From contig NZ_VCHY01000016.1 in NCBI RefSeq assembly GCF_005877885.1, positions 1-64,000 of the forward strand: 64,000 nucleotides of DNA, written 5' to 3'. Below are positions 54,921-64,000 of the stretch, piece after piece. Every line of letters starts with the position of its first letter. Positions within the stretch are counted from its first letter, which is position 1. Made by a program: the position numbers and the translations under genes. The notes under the pieces were generated by a model. The model was not told the DNA's origin. It ran no database searches and saw only the letters and a program-made list of their open reading frames with translations. Source of the stretch: Labilibacter sediminis. GTDB lineage: Bacteria > Bacteroidota > Bacteroidia > Bacteroidales > Marinilabiliaceae.

Positions 54921-55377
54921 GGTTTGATAATTTTAGATAATAAGTTTCTATAAGTTAAGGAAATCACATCCATCTGTAAAGGGTGGAGGGATTGAATTTT
55001 AGTGAGAGATATAGACAATAATTTTTTTAATCATCAACCTGCCATTTACTATTACATTAAAAAAAGGTATATTGAAGAGAATCGGAGGCGAAATCAGAAT
55101 TCGACATTTAAGCTTCTTGTTCTTTCGTCCTTCAGGCATAAAAAGGGGATTTATATGCATTTGTTTTTTCTCAATGTATAAGTTGTTGAATAAGTTTGGG
55201 GTTAGGCTAAAGACTTAATGCATTTTTTAAACAAATGCAAACAGAAAGATATCTGGTAATAATTCTAAAATGATCAACAAATTGAAATAATTGATGTTTG
55301 TTTATAAAGCTCCTGAATAATTATTTGGAGTTGATTTTTGTGCCGGTTTCTGTCAAATAGTGTTTAAACAATGAAGT
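54921..55377. other. Gene-free region between the GH13 gene and the mrp operon
   Basis: A 457-bp AT-rich stretch between divergent genes that must hold both promoters. I see no gene, repeat or convincing hairpin. Confidence 0.4.
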
Positions 55378-57681
55378 ATGCTTATAATACTGATTTTATA
55401 TTTAGTGTTGGCTTTTGCTTTATTTTTGATACCTAAAAACATATCAAAACAAACCCCTCTTTTGATTGCGCTGGTACAGTTGGGTATTTTTGCTTTTTTT
55501 ATAAACTATTTACCTAACATAGCGGCGGGCCATGTAATAAATCAATCTATTGCCTGGATTCCCCACCTTGAATTGAATTTAGAATTTACACTTGACGGTC
55601 TGAGTCTGATTTTTGCTTTACTGATTTCCTTTATTGGTTTTTTGGTTTTTGTCTACGCCAAAACTTATATGAAAAGCTATACAGGTACAGCAAGATTTTA
55701 TTTCTACCTAACCCTGTTTAGCGGCTCTATGATGGGCTTAGTGCTTTCATCTAATTTTATTCAGCTTTTCATATTCTGGGAGTTAACCAGTATCTTATCT
55801 TTTCTGCTTATTAGTTTTTTTAACGAGAAAGAGCAGGCCCGAAAGGCTGCTTTTCAATCATTATTTGTAACAGGTTTTGGGGGGTTGTGCTTGTTTGTGG
55901 GTATTATACTAATCGGGAGTATTGTAGATAGTTATTCACTATCGGTTTGGCTTGAGAATGCCGATGTTATTAGAAGTGATAATAAGTATTTTCCTGCTTT
56001 AGTTCTGGTGTTGTTAGGAGTATTTACCAAGTCGGCTCAATTTCCATTTCACTTTTGGTTACTGGGAGCTATGCAGGCACCTACACCGGTTAGTGCTTAC
56101 CTGCATTCGGCCACTATGGTAAAAGCGGGTATCTTTTTATTGATGCGTTTATATCCTGTACTTGGCGGAACAATAGAATGGACATATATTGTTTCTGTTA
56201 TTGGTGCTTTAACCATGCTTGTTGGTGCTTATGTGGCTGTTACGCAAATAGATATTAAGCTGATTTTGGCTTATACTACAATCAGTGCACTGGGTATTCT
56301 TACCTTGTTATTGGGCATTGATACTAAGTTATCTGTTAAAGCAGCTTTGGTCTTTTTATTCGTGCATGCTTTTTACAAAGCAGCACTTTTTATGCTTGCC
56401 GGTTTTTTAACCAAAATTTCAGGTACAAGAGTCCTGTATAAATTTGGCGGTCTAATCAAACATACTCCCTGGGGTTTTATTATTGCTATGCTTGCCTTAT
56501 TATCGATGGCCGGTATACCACCGATGCTGGGTTTTATTGGTAAAGAGCTGATTTATGAAGCTAAGTTTGAGTCTCCATGGGTTTCTTCTCTTCTGATTGT
56601 GCTCGGTGTAACGGCTAATGTTTTTATGGTGGCGGTTTCATTCCTTCTGTTGTTTAAAATATTTTGGGGAGAATCCAGGATGGATGTTACATCTGCCTTA
56701 AGCAAATATAAATACCTTTTAATTAGTCCTGGAATATTGGCGTTATTAAGTTTGGGTTTAGGTTTATTTCCTGATTTATTAGCTACCCTCATCGAACCGG
56801 CTATAAGCATTATAAGAGGTTATGATATACAGTTAAAATTGAAGTTATGGCATGGGTTTAATCTGATACTGGGCATAAGCATTATAACTGTTTTGGGAGG
56901 CACATTGCTTTTTATCTTTATATATAATAATAAAGGAGCCATTAGTGCCTGGCAGCGTATTAATAATCGTTTATTCTCAATAGATTTTACAAGGGTGTTT
57001 TCAACAGGATTGGAGAAATTCATTACTTTTTCTTCAAAGAATACGCATTTGATTCAGCATGGGTATAATCGATATTACATTATCACCATTATCATTTTTA
57101 CTTCTCTTCTTTTGTCGTTTCAATTATACATGAACAGAGGTTGGGAAATAAATTCGGACTTTACACTACGTCCTTTTTATATCTCAGGTTTAGTGGTCAT
57201 TATTACACTGTCGGCTCTAATGAGTGTGTTTTCAAAAAACAGCATTTTTACGGTAACAGCAATGGCCGTAACAGGGTACGGTATCTCACTTATTTATCTT
57301 TATTATAGTGCTGTTGATTTGGCCATCACACAAATTATTATAGAAACTTTAATGGTAGTGATGTTTGTGCTTGTACTGCGGAGATTACCAAACTTTATTA
57401 AGTTATCAGGACGTTCCACAAAGATTCGAGATGCTGTTATAGCTTTAAGTTTTGGTGTAATCATGACCTTTTTAGCATTGAAAGCCATTAATGTAGATAT
57501 CCACCCTTCCATCTCCGATTATTTTGTAGAAAATAGCGCAGTAAAAGCCTATGGTAAAAATGTGGTGAATGTAATATTGGTTGATTTTAGGGCTCTGGAT
57601 ACTATGGGAGAAGTCACTGTGCTGGTGATAGCTGCGCTAGGTGTTTTTACCTTGTTGAATCTTAAAAAATCAGGGAAATGA
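55378..57681 (+). CDS. mrpA: Mrp-type Na+/H+ antiporter subunit A
   Basis: A 767-residue polytopic membrane protein, full length for MrpA. The proton-channel part is homologous to NuoL: SSNFIQLFIFWELTSILSFL carries the key Glu, then FTKSAQFPFHFWLLGAMQAP, PVSAYLHSATMVKAGIFLLM and the Lys/His-bearing helices LFVHAFYKAALFMLAGF. The C-terminal region (about 590-767) holds the MrpA-specific segment DLAITQIIIETLMVVMFVLV and ends in LDTMGEVTVLVIAALGVFTL, as expected for the MrpB-like extension. It is first gene of a seven-gene operon and overlaps mrpB by 4 bp (ATGA). With the other subunits it exports Na+ in exchange for H+ and supports pH and salt homeostasis. Confidence 0.95.
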   Translation: MLIILILYLVLAFALFLIPKNISKQTPLLIALVQLGIFAFFINYLPNIAAGHVINQSIAWIPHLELNLEFTLDGLSLIFALLISFIGFLVFVYAKTYMKSYTGTARFYFYLTLFSGSMMGLVLSSNFIQLFIFWELTSILSFLLISFFNEKEQARKAAFQSLFVTGFGGLCLFVGIILIGSIVDSYSLSVWLENADVIRSDNKYFPALVLVLLGVFTKSAQFPFHFWLLGAMQAPTPVSAYLHSATMVKAGIFLLMRLYPVLGGTIEWTYIVSVIGALTMLVGAYVAVTQIDIKLILAYTTISALGILTLLLGIDTKLSVKAALVFLFVHAFYKAALFMLAGFLTKISGTRVLYKFGGLIKHTPWGFIIAMLALLSMAGIPPMLGFIGKELIYEAKFESPWVSSLLIVLGVTANVFMVAVSFLLLFKIFWGESRMDVTSALSKYKYLLISPGILALLSLGLGLFPDLLATLIEPAISIIRGYDIQLKLKLWHGFNLILGISIITVLGGTLLFIFIYNNKGAISAWQRINNRLFSIDFTRVFSTGLEKFITFSSKNTHLIQHGYNRYYIITIIIFTSLLLSFQLYMNRGWEINSDFTLRPFYISGLVVIITLSALMSVFSKNSIFTVTAMAVTGYGISLIYLYYSAVDLAITQIIIETLMVVMFVLVLRRLPNFIKLSGRSTKIRDAVIALSFGVIMTFLALKAINVDIHPSISDYFVENSAVKAYGKNVVNVILVDFRALDTMGEVTVLVIAALGVFTLLNLKKSGK

Positions 57682-58094
57682 ATTCAATTATATTACAAAT
57701 AGCCTCTAAATATTTAAGGATAATATTTTTGTTGTTCGCATTTATAGCGCTGTTTAGGGGACATAACCAACCGGGCGGCGGATTTATTGGAGGTCTTTTA
57801 GCTGCACTTTATATTGTTTATGACAGTCTGGCTTTCACAAGTGATCAGATAAAGCAACAGTTAAAAGTACGACCGGAATCATATATGGGAGTGGGGCTAT
57901 TATGTGTGTTATTGAGTTTTTTACCAAGTATTGTGACCGGTGCTCCGTTAATGCAGGGAGCTTGGTTGTCTGTTGATTCCTCCGTTTTTGGAGAAATAAA
58001 GCTGGGTACTCCTTTGTTGTTCGACCTGGGCGTATTTATTGCGGTAATGGGGGTTACCCTTATGTTTTTATTCACGCTTTCAACCAAAAAATAA
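57678..58094 (+). CDS. mrpB: Mrp-type Na+/H+ antiporter subunit B
   Basis: A 138-residue membrane protein with four hydrophobic helices and the MnhB signature FIALFRGHNQPGGGFIGGLL near the N-terminus, followed by a typical C-terminal segment (LLFDLGVFIAVMGVTLMFLF). The length is normal for the family. It overlaps mrpA by 4 bp and mrpC by 1 bp (TAATG), so translation is coupled. It works in the hetero-oligomeric antiporter complex in the inner membrane; the single subunit is not active alone in studied systems. Confidence 0.95.
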   Translation: MNSIILQIASKYLRIIFLLFAFIALFRGHNQPGGGFIGGLLAALYIVYDSLAFTSDQIKQQLKVRPESYMGVGLLCVLLSFLPSIVTGAPLMQGAWLSVDSSVFGEIKLGTPLLFDLGVFIAVMGVTLMFLFTLSTKK

Positions 58095-58438
58095 TGGAAA
58101 TATTATTATCAGCATTAACAGGTTTATTATATGCCGGGGGCGTTTATTTAATATTACGGCGAAGCATTTTAAAGTTTATTATCGGTATCATCTTTCTGAG
58201 TAATGCTACTAATTTGCTTGTGTTTCTTTCGGCAGGGATTATTCATGGTAAACCGGCATTTATTAATGAACATGAACCGGATCCCAATCTTCTGGCTGAC
58301 CCGTTACCACAGGCTTTGGTGTTAACGGCAATAGTTATAGGCTTTGGCATTGTCATATTCACTCTTGCCTTAAAGGCTAAATTTTTTAGTGCCACTTCTA
58401 CTGATGATTCGGATGAATTAATAAATACAGACCAGTAA
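58094..58438 (+). CDS. mrpC: Mrp-type Na+/H+ antiporter subunit C
   Basis: A 114-residue protein with three membrane helices, homologous to NuoK: ALTGLLYAGGVYLILRRSIL, KFIIGIIFLSNATNLLVFLS and a third helix after DPLPQALVLTAIVIGFGIVI. The DPLPQALVLTAIVI motif is the MnhC hallmark. A polar C-terminal tail (STDDSDELINTDQ) faces the cytoplasm. It starts on the last base of the mrpB stop and is followed after 3 bp by mrpD. Confidence 0.95.
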   Translation: MEILLSALTGLLYAGGVYLILRRSILKFIIGIIFLSNATNLLVFLSAGIIHGKPAFINEHEPDPNLLADPLPQALVLTAIVIGFGIVIFTLALKAKFFSATSTDDSDELINTDQ

Positions 58439-58441
58439 GAT

Positions 58442-59926
58442 ATGATAGAAATTGCGCTACCCATATTAATCCCGTTTACACTTATAATTATTTTAATTTT
58501 TATAAGGTCTTCTGTTTATGCCAAATGGATAGGAATAGCAGGTAGTACGGTTTTGTTTGTGGTAGCGGTGTATCTTTTTTTTCAGGTAAGAAAACAAGAT
58601 GTGCTTGTATTGCAAATGGGTGGTTGGGAAGCACCTTTTGGCATTAGCCTGGTTTTAGATTATCTGAGTAGCCTGATGTTGTTAACCTCTGGTTTTCTTG
58701 TATTTTCAATTTCAATTTTTGCATATCACTTTATAGGAAACAAACCTAAGTTTTCAAGGTTTTTTATTTTCTTTTTTGCCCTGGTGATGGGCGTTAATGG
58801 ATCTTTTATTACAGGAGATGTATTTAATTTCTATGTATGGCTGGAGGTAATGATGTTGTCGTCCTTTGTACTTATCACCATGGGTTCAAAGAAAGAACAG
58901 CTTGAGGGAGGGATAAAATATATGTCGTTAAACCTGATTGCTTCGCTATTTTTTTTAGCAGGACTTGGTTTATTATATGGAAAAACCGGAACGCTGAATA
59001 TGGCACATCTGGCACAGATATTAAACAATGATCAGCAATCTATTTTGATGAATACCTCTGCCATGTTGTTTTTTATTGCTTTGGGAATAAAAGCAGCCAT
59101 TTTTCCTTTGTTCTTTTGGTTACCGGCGTCATATCATACCGCTAATATCACCGTTACATCTCTTTTTGCCGGAATACTTACCAAAGTAGGCGTATACGCT
59201 TTGATCCGTTTTTTTACTTTATTTTTTGTACAGGATGCATACTTCTGGCATAATTTATTGTTGATATCAGCTGGTTTTACCATGGTTATTGGTGGTATGG
59301 CGGCATCTATCCAATACGATACGCGACGTATATTATCGTACCATATTATTAGTCAGATTGGTTATATGATTATGGGTTTGGGCATATATACACCCCTGGC
59401 ATTGGCAGGTGCCATATTTTTTATCATTCACAACATGATAGCCAAAACCAATACTTTTTTGGTGGCAGGTATTGTGAGCAAGTTAAGAGGTACTTTTTAT
59501 TTAAAAGATATAGGAGGTCTGTTAAAGGAACGACCATTTATAGCAGTATTGTTTATTATTCCGGCATTTGCATTAGCAGGAATACCTCCATTGTCGGGCT
59601 TTTTTGCCAAGTTTATTCTGATAAAAGCAGGTATTGAAGACAGGCATTATGTCATCACTATCATAGCTGTTTTAACAGCACTACTTACGCTTTATTCCAT
59701 GATAAAAATCTGGAACGAAGCCTTCTTGAAAAAGCAACCCGAGAAATCTATAGTTGATACTGACGTTAAACTCAGATTTGCAGAGGTCTTTCCGTCTGTA
59801 ATTCTGGCATTAGCCAGTATTTTACTTGGTGTTTTGGCAGCCCCGTTTTTTGATTTAACTCAGGAAGCAGCCAGGCAATTGATGGATCCGGATTTATACA
59901 TTAAAGCAGTATTAAGCAATATGTAA
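58442..59926 (+). CDS. mrpD: Mrp-type Na+/H+ antiporter subunit D
   Basis: A 494-residue polytopic protein of the NuoM/NuoN-like family. Key helices are visible: FITGDVFNFYVWLEVMMLSS with the conserved Glu, KAAIFPLFFWLPASYHTANI, ILTKVGVYALIRFFTLFF, SYHIISQIGYMIMGLGIYTP and FIIHNMIAKTNTFLVAGIVS. It is the second proton-translocating subunit besides MrpA. Length (about 490-500 residues) and gene order are standard. Its stop overlaps the mrpE start by 1 bp. Confidence 0.95.
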   Translation: MIEIALPILIPFTLIIILIFIRSSVYAKWIGIAGSTVLFVVAVYLFFQVRKQDVLVLQMGGWEAPFGISLVLDYLSSLMLLTSGFLVFSISIFAYHFIGNKPKFSRFFIFFFALVMGVNGSFITGDVFNFYVWLEVMMLSSFVLITMGSKKEQLEGGIKYMSLNLIASLFFLAGLGLLYGKTGTLNMAHLAQILNNDQQSILMNTSAMLFFIALGIKAAIFPLFFWLPASYHTANITVTSLFAGILTKVGVYALIRFFTLFFVQDAYFWHNLLLISAGFTMVIGGMAASIQYDTRRILSYHIISQIGYMIMGLGIYTPLALAGAIFFIIHNMIAKTNTFLVAGIVSKLRGTFYLKDIGGLLKERPFIAVLFIIPAFALAGIPPLSGFFAKFILIKAGIEDRHYVITIIAVLTALLTLYSMIKIWNEAFLKKQPEKSIVDTDVKLRFAEVFPSVILALASILLGVLAAPFFDLTQEAARQLMDPDLYIKAVLSNM

Positions 59927-60258
59927 TGAAAGCATTAAAAAAAACATATCTGATTTTGTCCTTTCTGGTATTTTACCTGGTGAAGATGATACAGGCAAAC
60001 CTGTATATAGCTTATGATATACTGACACCAAAAATGCATACCAATCCGGGATTTGTGTGGATCTCAATTCGGGTAAATTCTGATCTGGGTATTTTACTTC
60101 TGTCTAACCTTTTATCTATGACTCCCGGAACATTAAGTGTAGATATAGATCAGGACAAAAAGAAGTTACTCGTACATTATTTGTATAAAACCTCGGAAGA
60201 AAGTGTTGTGGCAGATATTGAAGAGATGCAGAATAAGATTATTCAATTAACAGCTTAA
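59926..60258 (+). CDS. mrpE: Mrp-type Na+/H+ antiporter subunit E
   Basis: A 110-residue protein with one or two N-terminal membrane helices (YLILSFLVFYLVKMIQANLY) and a small C-terminal cytoplasmic domain (SMTPGTLSVDIDQDKKKLLV). The SMTPGTLSVDI segment is typical of MnhE. It is shorter than the about 160-residue Bacillus form; the missing part is the N-terminal hydrophobic region, as in other short MnhE proteins. It overlaps mrpD by 1 bp and is followed 4 bp later by mrpF. Confidence 0.92.
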   Translation: MKALKKTYLILSFLVFYLVKMIQANLYIAYDILTPKMHTNPGFVWISIRVNSDLGILLLSNLLSMTPGTLSVDIDQDKKKLLVHYLYKTSEESVVADIEEMQNKIIQLTA

Positions 60259-60262
60259 ACTT

Positions 60263-60544
60263 ATGACAGACGGAATTTTAGATATAGCCCTTTTAGTTGG
60301 ATTTGTTTGTATGCTATTGGCTCTTTTGTTGGCTTTTATTCGATTAGTAAAAGGTCCAAGTATGTATGACCGCATTGTAGCAATGGATATGATGGCATCC
60401 ATAACCATGGGTTTTATTTTAATATATAGTATCGTTATTAATAAAAAGATGTATGTAGATATTGCCATCATCATCTCCCTGATTTCTTTTATTGGAACAG
60501 TGGCCATATCTACTTTTTTGAAACTAAAAAACAACAAAAAATGA
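60263..60544 (+). CDS. mrpF: Mrp-type Na+/H+ antiporter subunit F
   Basis: A 93-residue protein with three membrane helices and the MnhF motif IRLVKGPSMYDRIVAMDMMA between the first two. Standard length. It overlaps mrpG by 4 bp (ATGA). In studied Mrp complexes the F subunit sits near MrpA and contributes to the Na+ path. Confidence 0.93.
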   Translation: MTDGILDIALLVGFVCMLLALLLAFIRLVKGPSMYDRIVAMDMMASITMGFILIYSIVINKKMYVDIAIIISLISFIGTVAISTFLKLKNNKK

Positions 60545-60828
60545 ATGATATAATTATTTCAGTTTTGATCGTTTTAGGAGCTTTGTGGATTTTAATAGCA
60601 GCCATTGGTCTGATCAGATTTAAGGATTTATACAGTCGGGTTCATGCGGCCACCAAAGCCACTTCTCTGGGAATTTTACTTATTATATTGGGTGTTGTTT
60701 TTTATTTCCAATTTTGGGATGTCACTTTAAAATCAATTCTCATTATTGTGTTTGTATACCTCACTTCTCCCTTGGCAGCCCATTCAATTGCCAAATCTTT
60801 TAAAGATGACTCTGATAACCTCAGTTAG
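60541..60828 (+). CDS. mrpG: Mrp-type Na+/H+ antiporter subunit G
   Basis: A 95-residue protein with three membrane helices and the MnhG signature IGLIRFKDLYSRVHAATKAT, then SLGILLIILGVVFYFQF and YLTSPLAAHSIAKSF. It is last gene of the operon, whose seven subunits A to G are all intact and in the usual order. The universal stress protein gene follows 118 bp later. Confidence 0.93.
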   Translation: MNDIIISVLIVLGALWILIAAIGLIRFKDLYSRVHAATKATSLGILLIILGVVFYFQFWDVTLKSILIIVFVYLTSPLAAHSIAKSFKDDSDNLS

Positions 60829-60946
60829 CTATAAAATCTGAGCCTGTAAATTTTAATCGAACTAAGGTTCATAAAAGAAATTGTTGTAACTTAAGTAAAA
60901 TCGGTAGTTGTAGATAAATTTTCGGATGCTATAAAAACTTTTCCCT

Positions 60947-62077
60947 ATGAAATTTCTTCAGAATATACTCGTAACCATTGACTTTAGTGAATCAACTGAA
61001 TATGTGATTGAAAAGGCTATTCTTCTGGCTGAAAAATTTGACTCGCAAATTACATTAATGCATGTTATTTCAGATCATTCTGTATCTGCTAAAATGGATA
61101 AGTTTATTGAAGAATCGGTTGCGGCTAATATGCTAAAAATAACAGGTCGGATTAATGCCAGGGGAATAGATGTAAGAGGTAGTGTGATTGAACATGGTGT
61201 TGCTTTTGAAAAAATAATTCAGGAAGCTCAGACCAACGATTATAATGTGATTGTGGCAAGTTCTGGTAAGAAGGTAGGCGCAGAATCATATAAATTAGGT
61301 ACTACCGTGGAGAAGTTGATCAGGAAGAATCAGATTCCCATATGGGTAGTTAAATCCGAGTCTTTAAAAAGCATCAAAAAAATACTGTGTCCTGTCGATT
61401 TTTCTGATGCTTCACTCAGAGCTCTCAACAACGCCATAACACTGGCACAGACGTTTGATGCAGAGCTGACTATACTGCATACCTATTCGTCGTCCACCAG
61501 CTATTCAATTTGGCTCGAAGTTGATTATGAGCAGGAAAATCAATTGATAAAGACAGCGCAGGAAGAGGAATTTCAAGAGTTTTTGGAACAAGTAGATTTA
61601 AATGATGTTGCTTACAAAAAAGTGAGTATTGAAGGCGTTGCGCATCAGGAAATACTGGATTTTATTAAGGATAATGATATTGATTTGTTGCTGATGGGTA
61701 CCACCGGCAGAACCGGATTAAGTCGAATTCTGATGGGATCTACTACTGTAAAGGTAACGCGAGAATTACCATGCAGTTTTATCACCACAAAGGCAAAAGA
61801 TATTACCGATGATTATTTTGAAAGTAACCTGAAATCCATAGAATCAATCATTAATTCGGCTAAGCAGTCTTTTGAAGATAAGGATTATACAAAATCCATT
61901 GAAAAGTATAGTATTGCATTGAAACAGCATCCGGATAATATTCCCATACTAATGGGCTTAATTGATTCTTATGAAGCCGTTGGCAATCAGCATAAAGCTG
62001 ATTATTACAAAAGATACGGTAGAGAAGTAATTAGCAGACTGTGGGGTAAGAAATATGTATCCATGTTTAAATTTTGA
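60947..62077 (+). CDS. Tandem universal stress protein with TPR-like tail
   Basis: A 376-residue cytoplasmic protein made of two UspA domains. The first (about 3-142) has NILVTIDFSESTEYVIEKAI and the degenerate loop VASSGKKVGAESYKLGTTVE. The second (about 145-285) has KILCPVDFSDASLRALNNAI and the complete ATP-binding loop LLMGTTGRTGLSRILMGSTT, so only the second site looks able to bind ATP. The last 85 residues (SAKQSFEDKDYTKSIEKYSI, then PDNIPILMGLIDSYEAVGNQ) form a TPR-like pair of helices, an unusual addition. It follows the mrp operon and could be coexpressed under ionic stress (inference). Confidence 0.9.
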   Translation: MKFLQNILVTIDFSESTEYVIEKAILLAEKFDSQITLMHVISDHSVSAKMDKFIEESVAANMLKITGRINARGIDVRGSVIEHGVAFEKIIQEAQTNDYNVIVASSGKKVGAESYKLGTTVEKLIRKNQIPIWVVKSESLKSIKKILCPVDFSDASLRALNNAITLAQTFDAELTILHTYSSSTSYSIWLEVDYEQENQLIKTAQEEEFQEFLEQVDLNDVAYKKVSIEGVAHQEILDFIKDNDIDLLLMGTTGRTGLSRILMGSTTVKVTRELPCSFITTKAKDITDDYFESNLKSIESIINSAKQSFEDKDYTKSIEKYSIALKQHPDNIPILMGLIDSYEAVGNQHKADYYKRYGREVISRLWGKKYVSMFKF

Positions 62078-62637
62078 CAATCTGTAAAGGTGGCTTTATT
62101 CTTTGTAGCAGTAGCCAGCTGTATTTGTGCTTTTTGAGTTTCTTTAATATTTAATACAGCATGTTTCAATGTTTTGGTACTTCTTTTATTTGTGAATGAT
62201 TTTCAGTTGTTTACTCGTATTATATTATTGATTCCTTTTTTTTTAATGAAATGGGGAGATAGTAGTATGTTTTATTTCTCCATCACAAACAAAAGGTGTT
62301 TTACATGGATTTTAAGGATTTAACTATTATACTTGCAAATTCTATGATAAAAGGGTCGAATTAACTTAAATCCTCTATATATTTTAGCATCTTGCTTTTG
62401 GATAAGAACTTACAAGGTATAGTTCCAAAAGTAATCTACTGCTTAAAATAGTTCCCTGTTTTCTATACTTTTTGGTTGAATCTCAGTAATTATTGCATTG
62501 AGCTATAATATTTACGCAGGAATTAGACTATTGTCTTAATTTTAGTGTATGGTTAACAGAAAACAAAAACCAAAAAGTACTGTTTAAAAAAATAGCAAGA
62601 TTAAAGAACAAATTAAACGATTAATCCGGAATAAAAT
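62078..62637. other. Gene-free region upstream of the ABC exporter gene
   Basis: A 560-bp AT-rich stretch between two same-strand genes. No gene, hairpin terminator or member of the window's repeat families is visible. The last part carries the leader of the ABC gene, with AATCCGGAATAAAAT before the ATG. Confidence 0.4.
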
Positions 62638-64000
62638 ATGCAGATAAAACCCGTACAAAGATTATGGAAATTGCTGAAGTCTTATGATTCAGTTATCAAG
62701 CAGATATATGTATATGCCTTATTTATAGGTTTGGTGAATCTTACCTTGCCTTTAGGTATTCAGGCAATTATAAATTATTTAGAAACGGGCGAATATACAT
62801 CCACATGGTTGTTTTTGGTTGGCTTCGTATTGTTAGGTATGACGCTTACCGGTATTCTTCAGGTTTTACAATTGCGTTTAGTTGAAATTAGTCAACAGGA
62901 TATTTTTGTTCGTGCAGCATTTGAGTTTGCCTATCGTTTGCCTAAGATTTCCTTTATACAGCTTGATAAACTGCATGCACCTGAGTTGGTGAACCGTTTT
63001 TTTGATACGCTCACTTTACAAAAAGGTCTGCCCAAAATATTAATAGATTTTTCATTGGCCATATTTCAAATCATATTTGGACTTATTTTATTGGGAATAT
63101 ACAGTCCGTACTTTGTAATTCTTGGGTTTGTATTGGCATTTATACTATGGTTTATATTTAAGGTAACGGGTCCGAAAGGTTTAAGAACAAGTTTAAAAGA
63201 AAGCAAGTACAAGTATAATTTGGCACATTGGCTCGAAGAAGTTGCCAGGGTAAATGTCAGCTTTAAGCTGTTCAATAAAAACAAATTTCACATCAACAAA
63301 ACAGACGATATTGCTGTTGATTACATCCGGAGTAGAGAAAATCATTTTAAAGTATTGTTAACCCAGTATTGGTTGTTTATTGGTTTTAAGTTGGTGGTTG
63401 CTGCAGGATTGCTGGTGTTAGGCAGCTTTCTTGTTTTTCAGGAAAGAATTAACCTGGGGCAGTTTGTGGCAGCTGAAATTGTGGTGATCCTTATCGTAAA
63501 TTCCGTTGAAAAGGTGGTGATGCTGGTAGATACGGTTTATGACGTGTTAACAGGACTGGAGAAGCTAGGTTATGTAGGTGATTTAAGTCTGGATAAAAAT
63601 GCGGGTAGTGCGCATTTGAATTCATCGCAGGGATTATCTGTTAAGGCCAAAAATCTTTCATTTGGTTTTACTGATAATAGTAAAAGCTTTAAGCAAAATG
63701 TTTCATTTGAAGTTTCGCAGAATGAAAAAGTAGTACTTACCGGCAAATCAGGTTCAGGAAAATCTATGCTAATTAGAGTGTTGGCAGGTATTCAACCTAT
63801 AAAGGAGGGTGAATTACTAATTAATGATGTACCTCTGGTCAATTACAATAAGGAAAGTTATTTCGATTCTATTGGAGTCGCTTTTCCGACCAATCAAATT
63901 TACGAAGGAACCATCAGGGAAAATATTTTAATGGGCAGAACTATACCCGAAAGTGAATTGCTTGAGGTGATTCACCTTTTGCGCCTGGAGGAATATATCA
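62638..64000 (+). CDS. ABC transporter, fused membrane and ATPase domains (partial)
   Basis: The gene runs off the right edge; 454 residues are visible from the ATG at 62638 (MQIKPVQRLWKLLKSYDSVI). It has five or six membrane helices (about 20-305) of the ABC type-1 exporter fold (KQIYVYALFIGLVNLTLPLG, LVVAAGLLVLGSFLVF). The ATPase domain starts at about residue 340 (LSVKAKNLSFGFTD) with Walker A TGKSGSGKS (about 367-375) and the Q-loop region FPTNQIYEGTIRENILMG. The signature motif and Walker B lie beyond the edge. It resembles HlyB/LapB-type exporters of type I secretion, though no peptidase-C39 domain is present. A membrane-fusion partner would be expected downstream. Confidence 0.88.
   Translation, partial: MQIKPVQRLWKLLKSYDSVIKQIYVYALFIGLVNLTLPLGIQAIINYLETGEYTSTWLFLVGFVLLGMTLTGILQVLQLRLVEISQQDIFVRAAFEFAYRLPKISFIQLDKLHAPELVNRFFDTLTLQKGLPKILIDFSLAIFQIIFGLILLGIYSPYFVILGFVLAFILWFIFKVTGPKGLRTSLKESKYKYNLAHWLEEVARVNVSFKLFNKNKFHINKTDDIAVDYIRSRENHFKVLLTQYWLFIGFKLVVAAGLLVLGSFLVFQERINLGQFVAAEIVVILIVNSVEKVVMLVDTVYDVLTGLEKLGYVGDLSLDKNAGSAHLNSSQGLSVKAKNLSFGFTDNSKSFKQNVSFEVSQNEKVVLTGKSGSGKSMLIRVLAGIQPIKEGELLINDVPLVNYNKESYFDSIGVAFPTNQIYEGTIRENILMGRTIPESELLEVIHLLRLEEYI

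Overview
The window looks like a chromosome segment of a Bacteroidota bacterium, probably a marine or anaerobic Bacteroidia of the Marinilabiliales kind (lineage inferred, not tested). The signs are a SusC-type receptor, Reg_prop/Y_Y_Y sensor proteins, four proteins with type IX secretion (T9SS) C-terminal sorting domains, a FISUMP lipoprotein, AT-rich DNA and A-rich ribosome entry regions. No rRNA, tRNA or CRISPR array was seen.

Layout. 1-14.9 kb: start of a SusC gene with its propeller/HTH regulator, a PP2A-like phosphatase, an NmrA-type oxidoreductase, a membrane M48 peptidase, a periplasmic-sensing histidine kinase, a T9SS beta-helix protein and the 3' remnant of an alpha-L-fucosidase. 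15-25 kb: lipoproteins, a beta-barrel, a FISUMP protein, a broken gene joined to an IS5-type remnant, a seven-repeat T9SS protein, a LuxR-type regulator and an aspartoacylase-like M14 protein. 26-30 kb: a membrane-anchored MutS-like ATPase, a small unknown protein, a sugar O-acetyltransferase and a beta-barrel.

30.4-36.7 kb is the most striking region. A vsr-like endonuclease gene is followed by a C-box operator, a controller-size XRE regulator, a C5-cytosine methyltransferase, a large protein with two GHKL ATPase modules and a histidine-kinase-like middle, and a receiver-domain protein with an unrecognised C-terminal half. The last four genes are tightly packed and look like one operon. No classical restriction nuclease is visible. 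I read it as a restriction-modification or defence locus wired to a phosphorelay; I do not know a name for this exact arrangement.

37-46 kb: an unknown protein, a secreted propeller protein, a repeat-rich graveyard (patatin remnant, MNT nucleotidyltransferase with a truncated HEPN partner, a duplicated repeat of about 0.4 kb) and a beta-helix/sialate O-acetylesterase fusion. 46.6-52.5 kb: a DUF2339/DUF3999 pair, a GNAT-YoaP protein, a TPR-like membrane protein and a HopJ-family protein. 53-64 kb: a GH13/CBM48 enzyme, a complete mrpABCDEFG Na+/H+ antiporter operon, a tandem universal stress protein and the start of an ABC exporter.

The intergenic DNA is unusually rich in repeats. There are six copies of a roughly 175-bp imperfect palindrome (two with a 20-21-bp GC-rich palindrome inserted at the same internal point), clusters of short hairpins, a MITE-like palindrome, a remnant of a REP-type (RAYT) transposase, and a conserved noncoding block of about 85 nt in three places.
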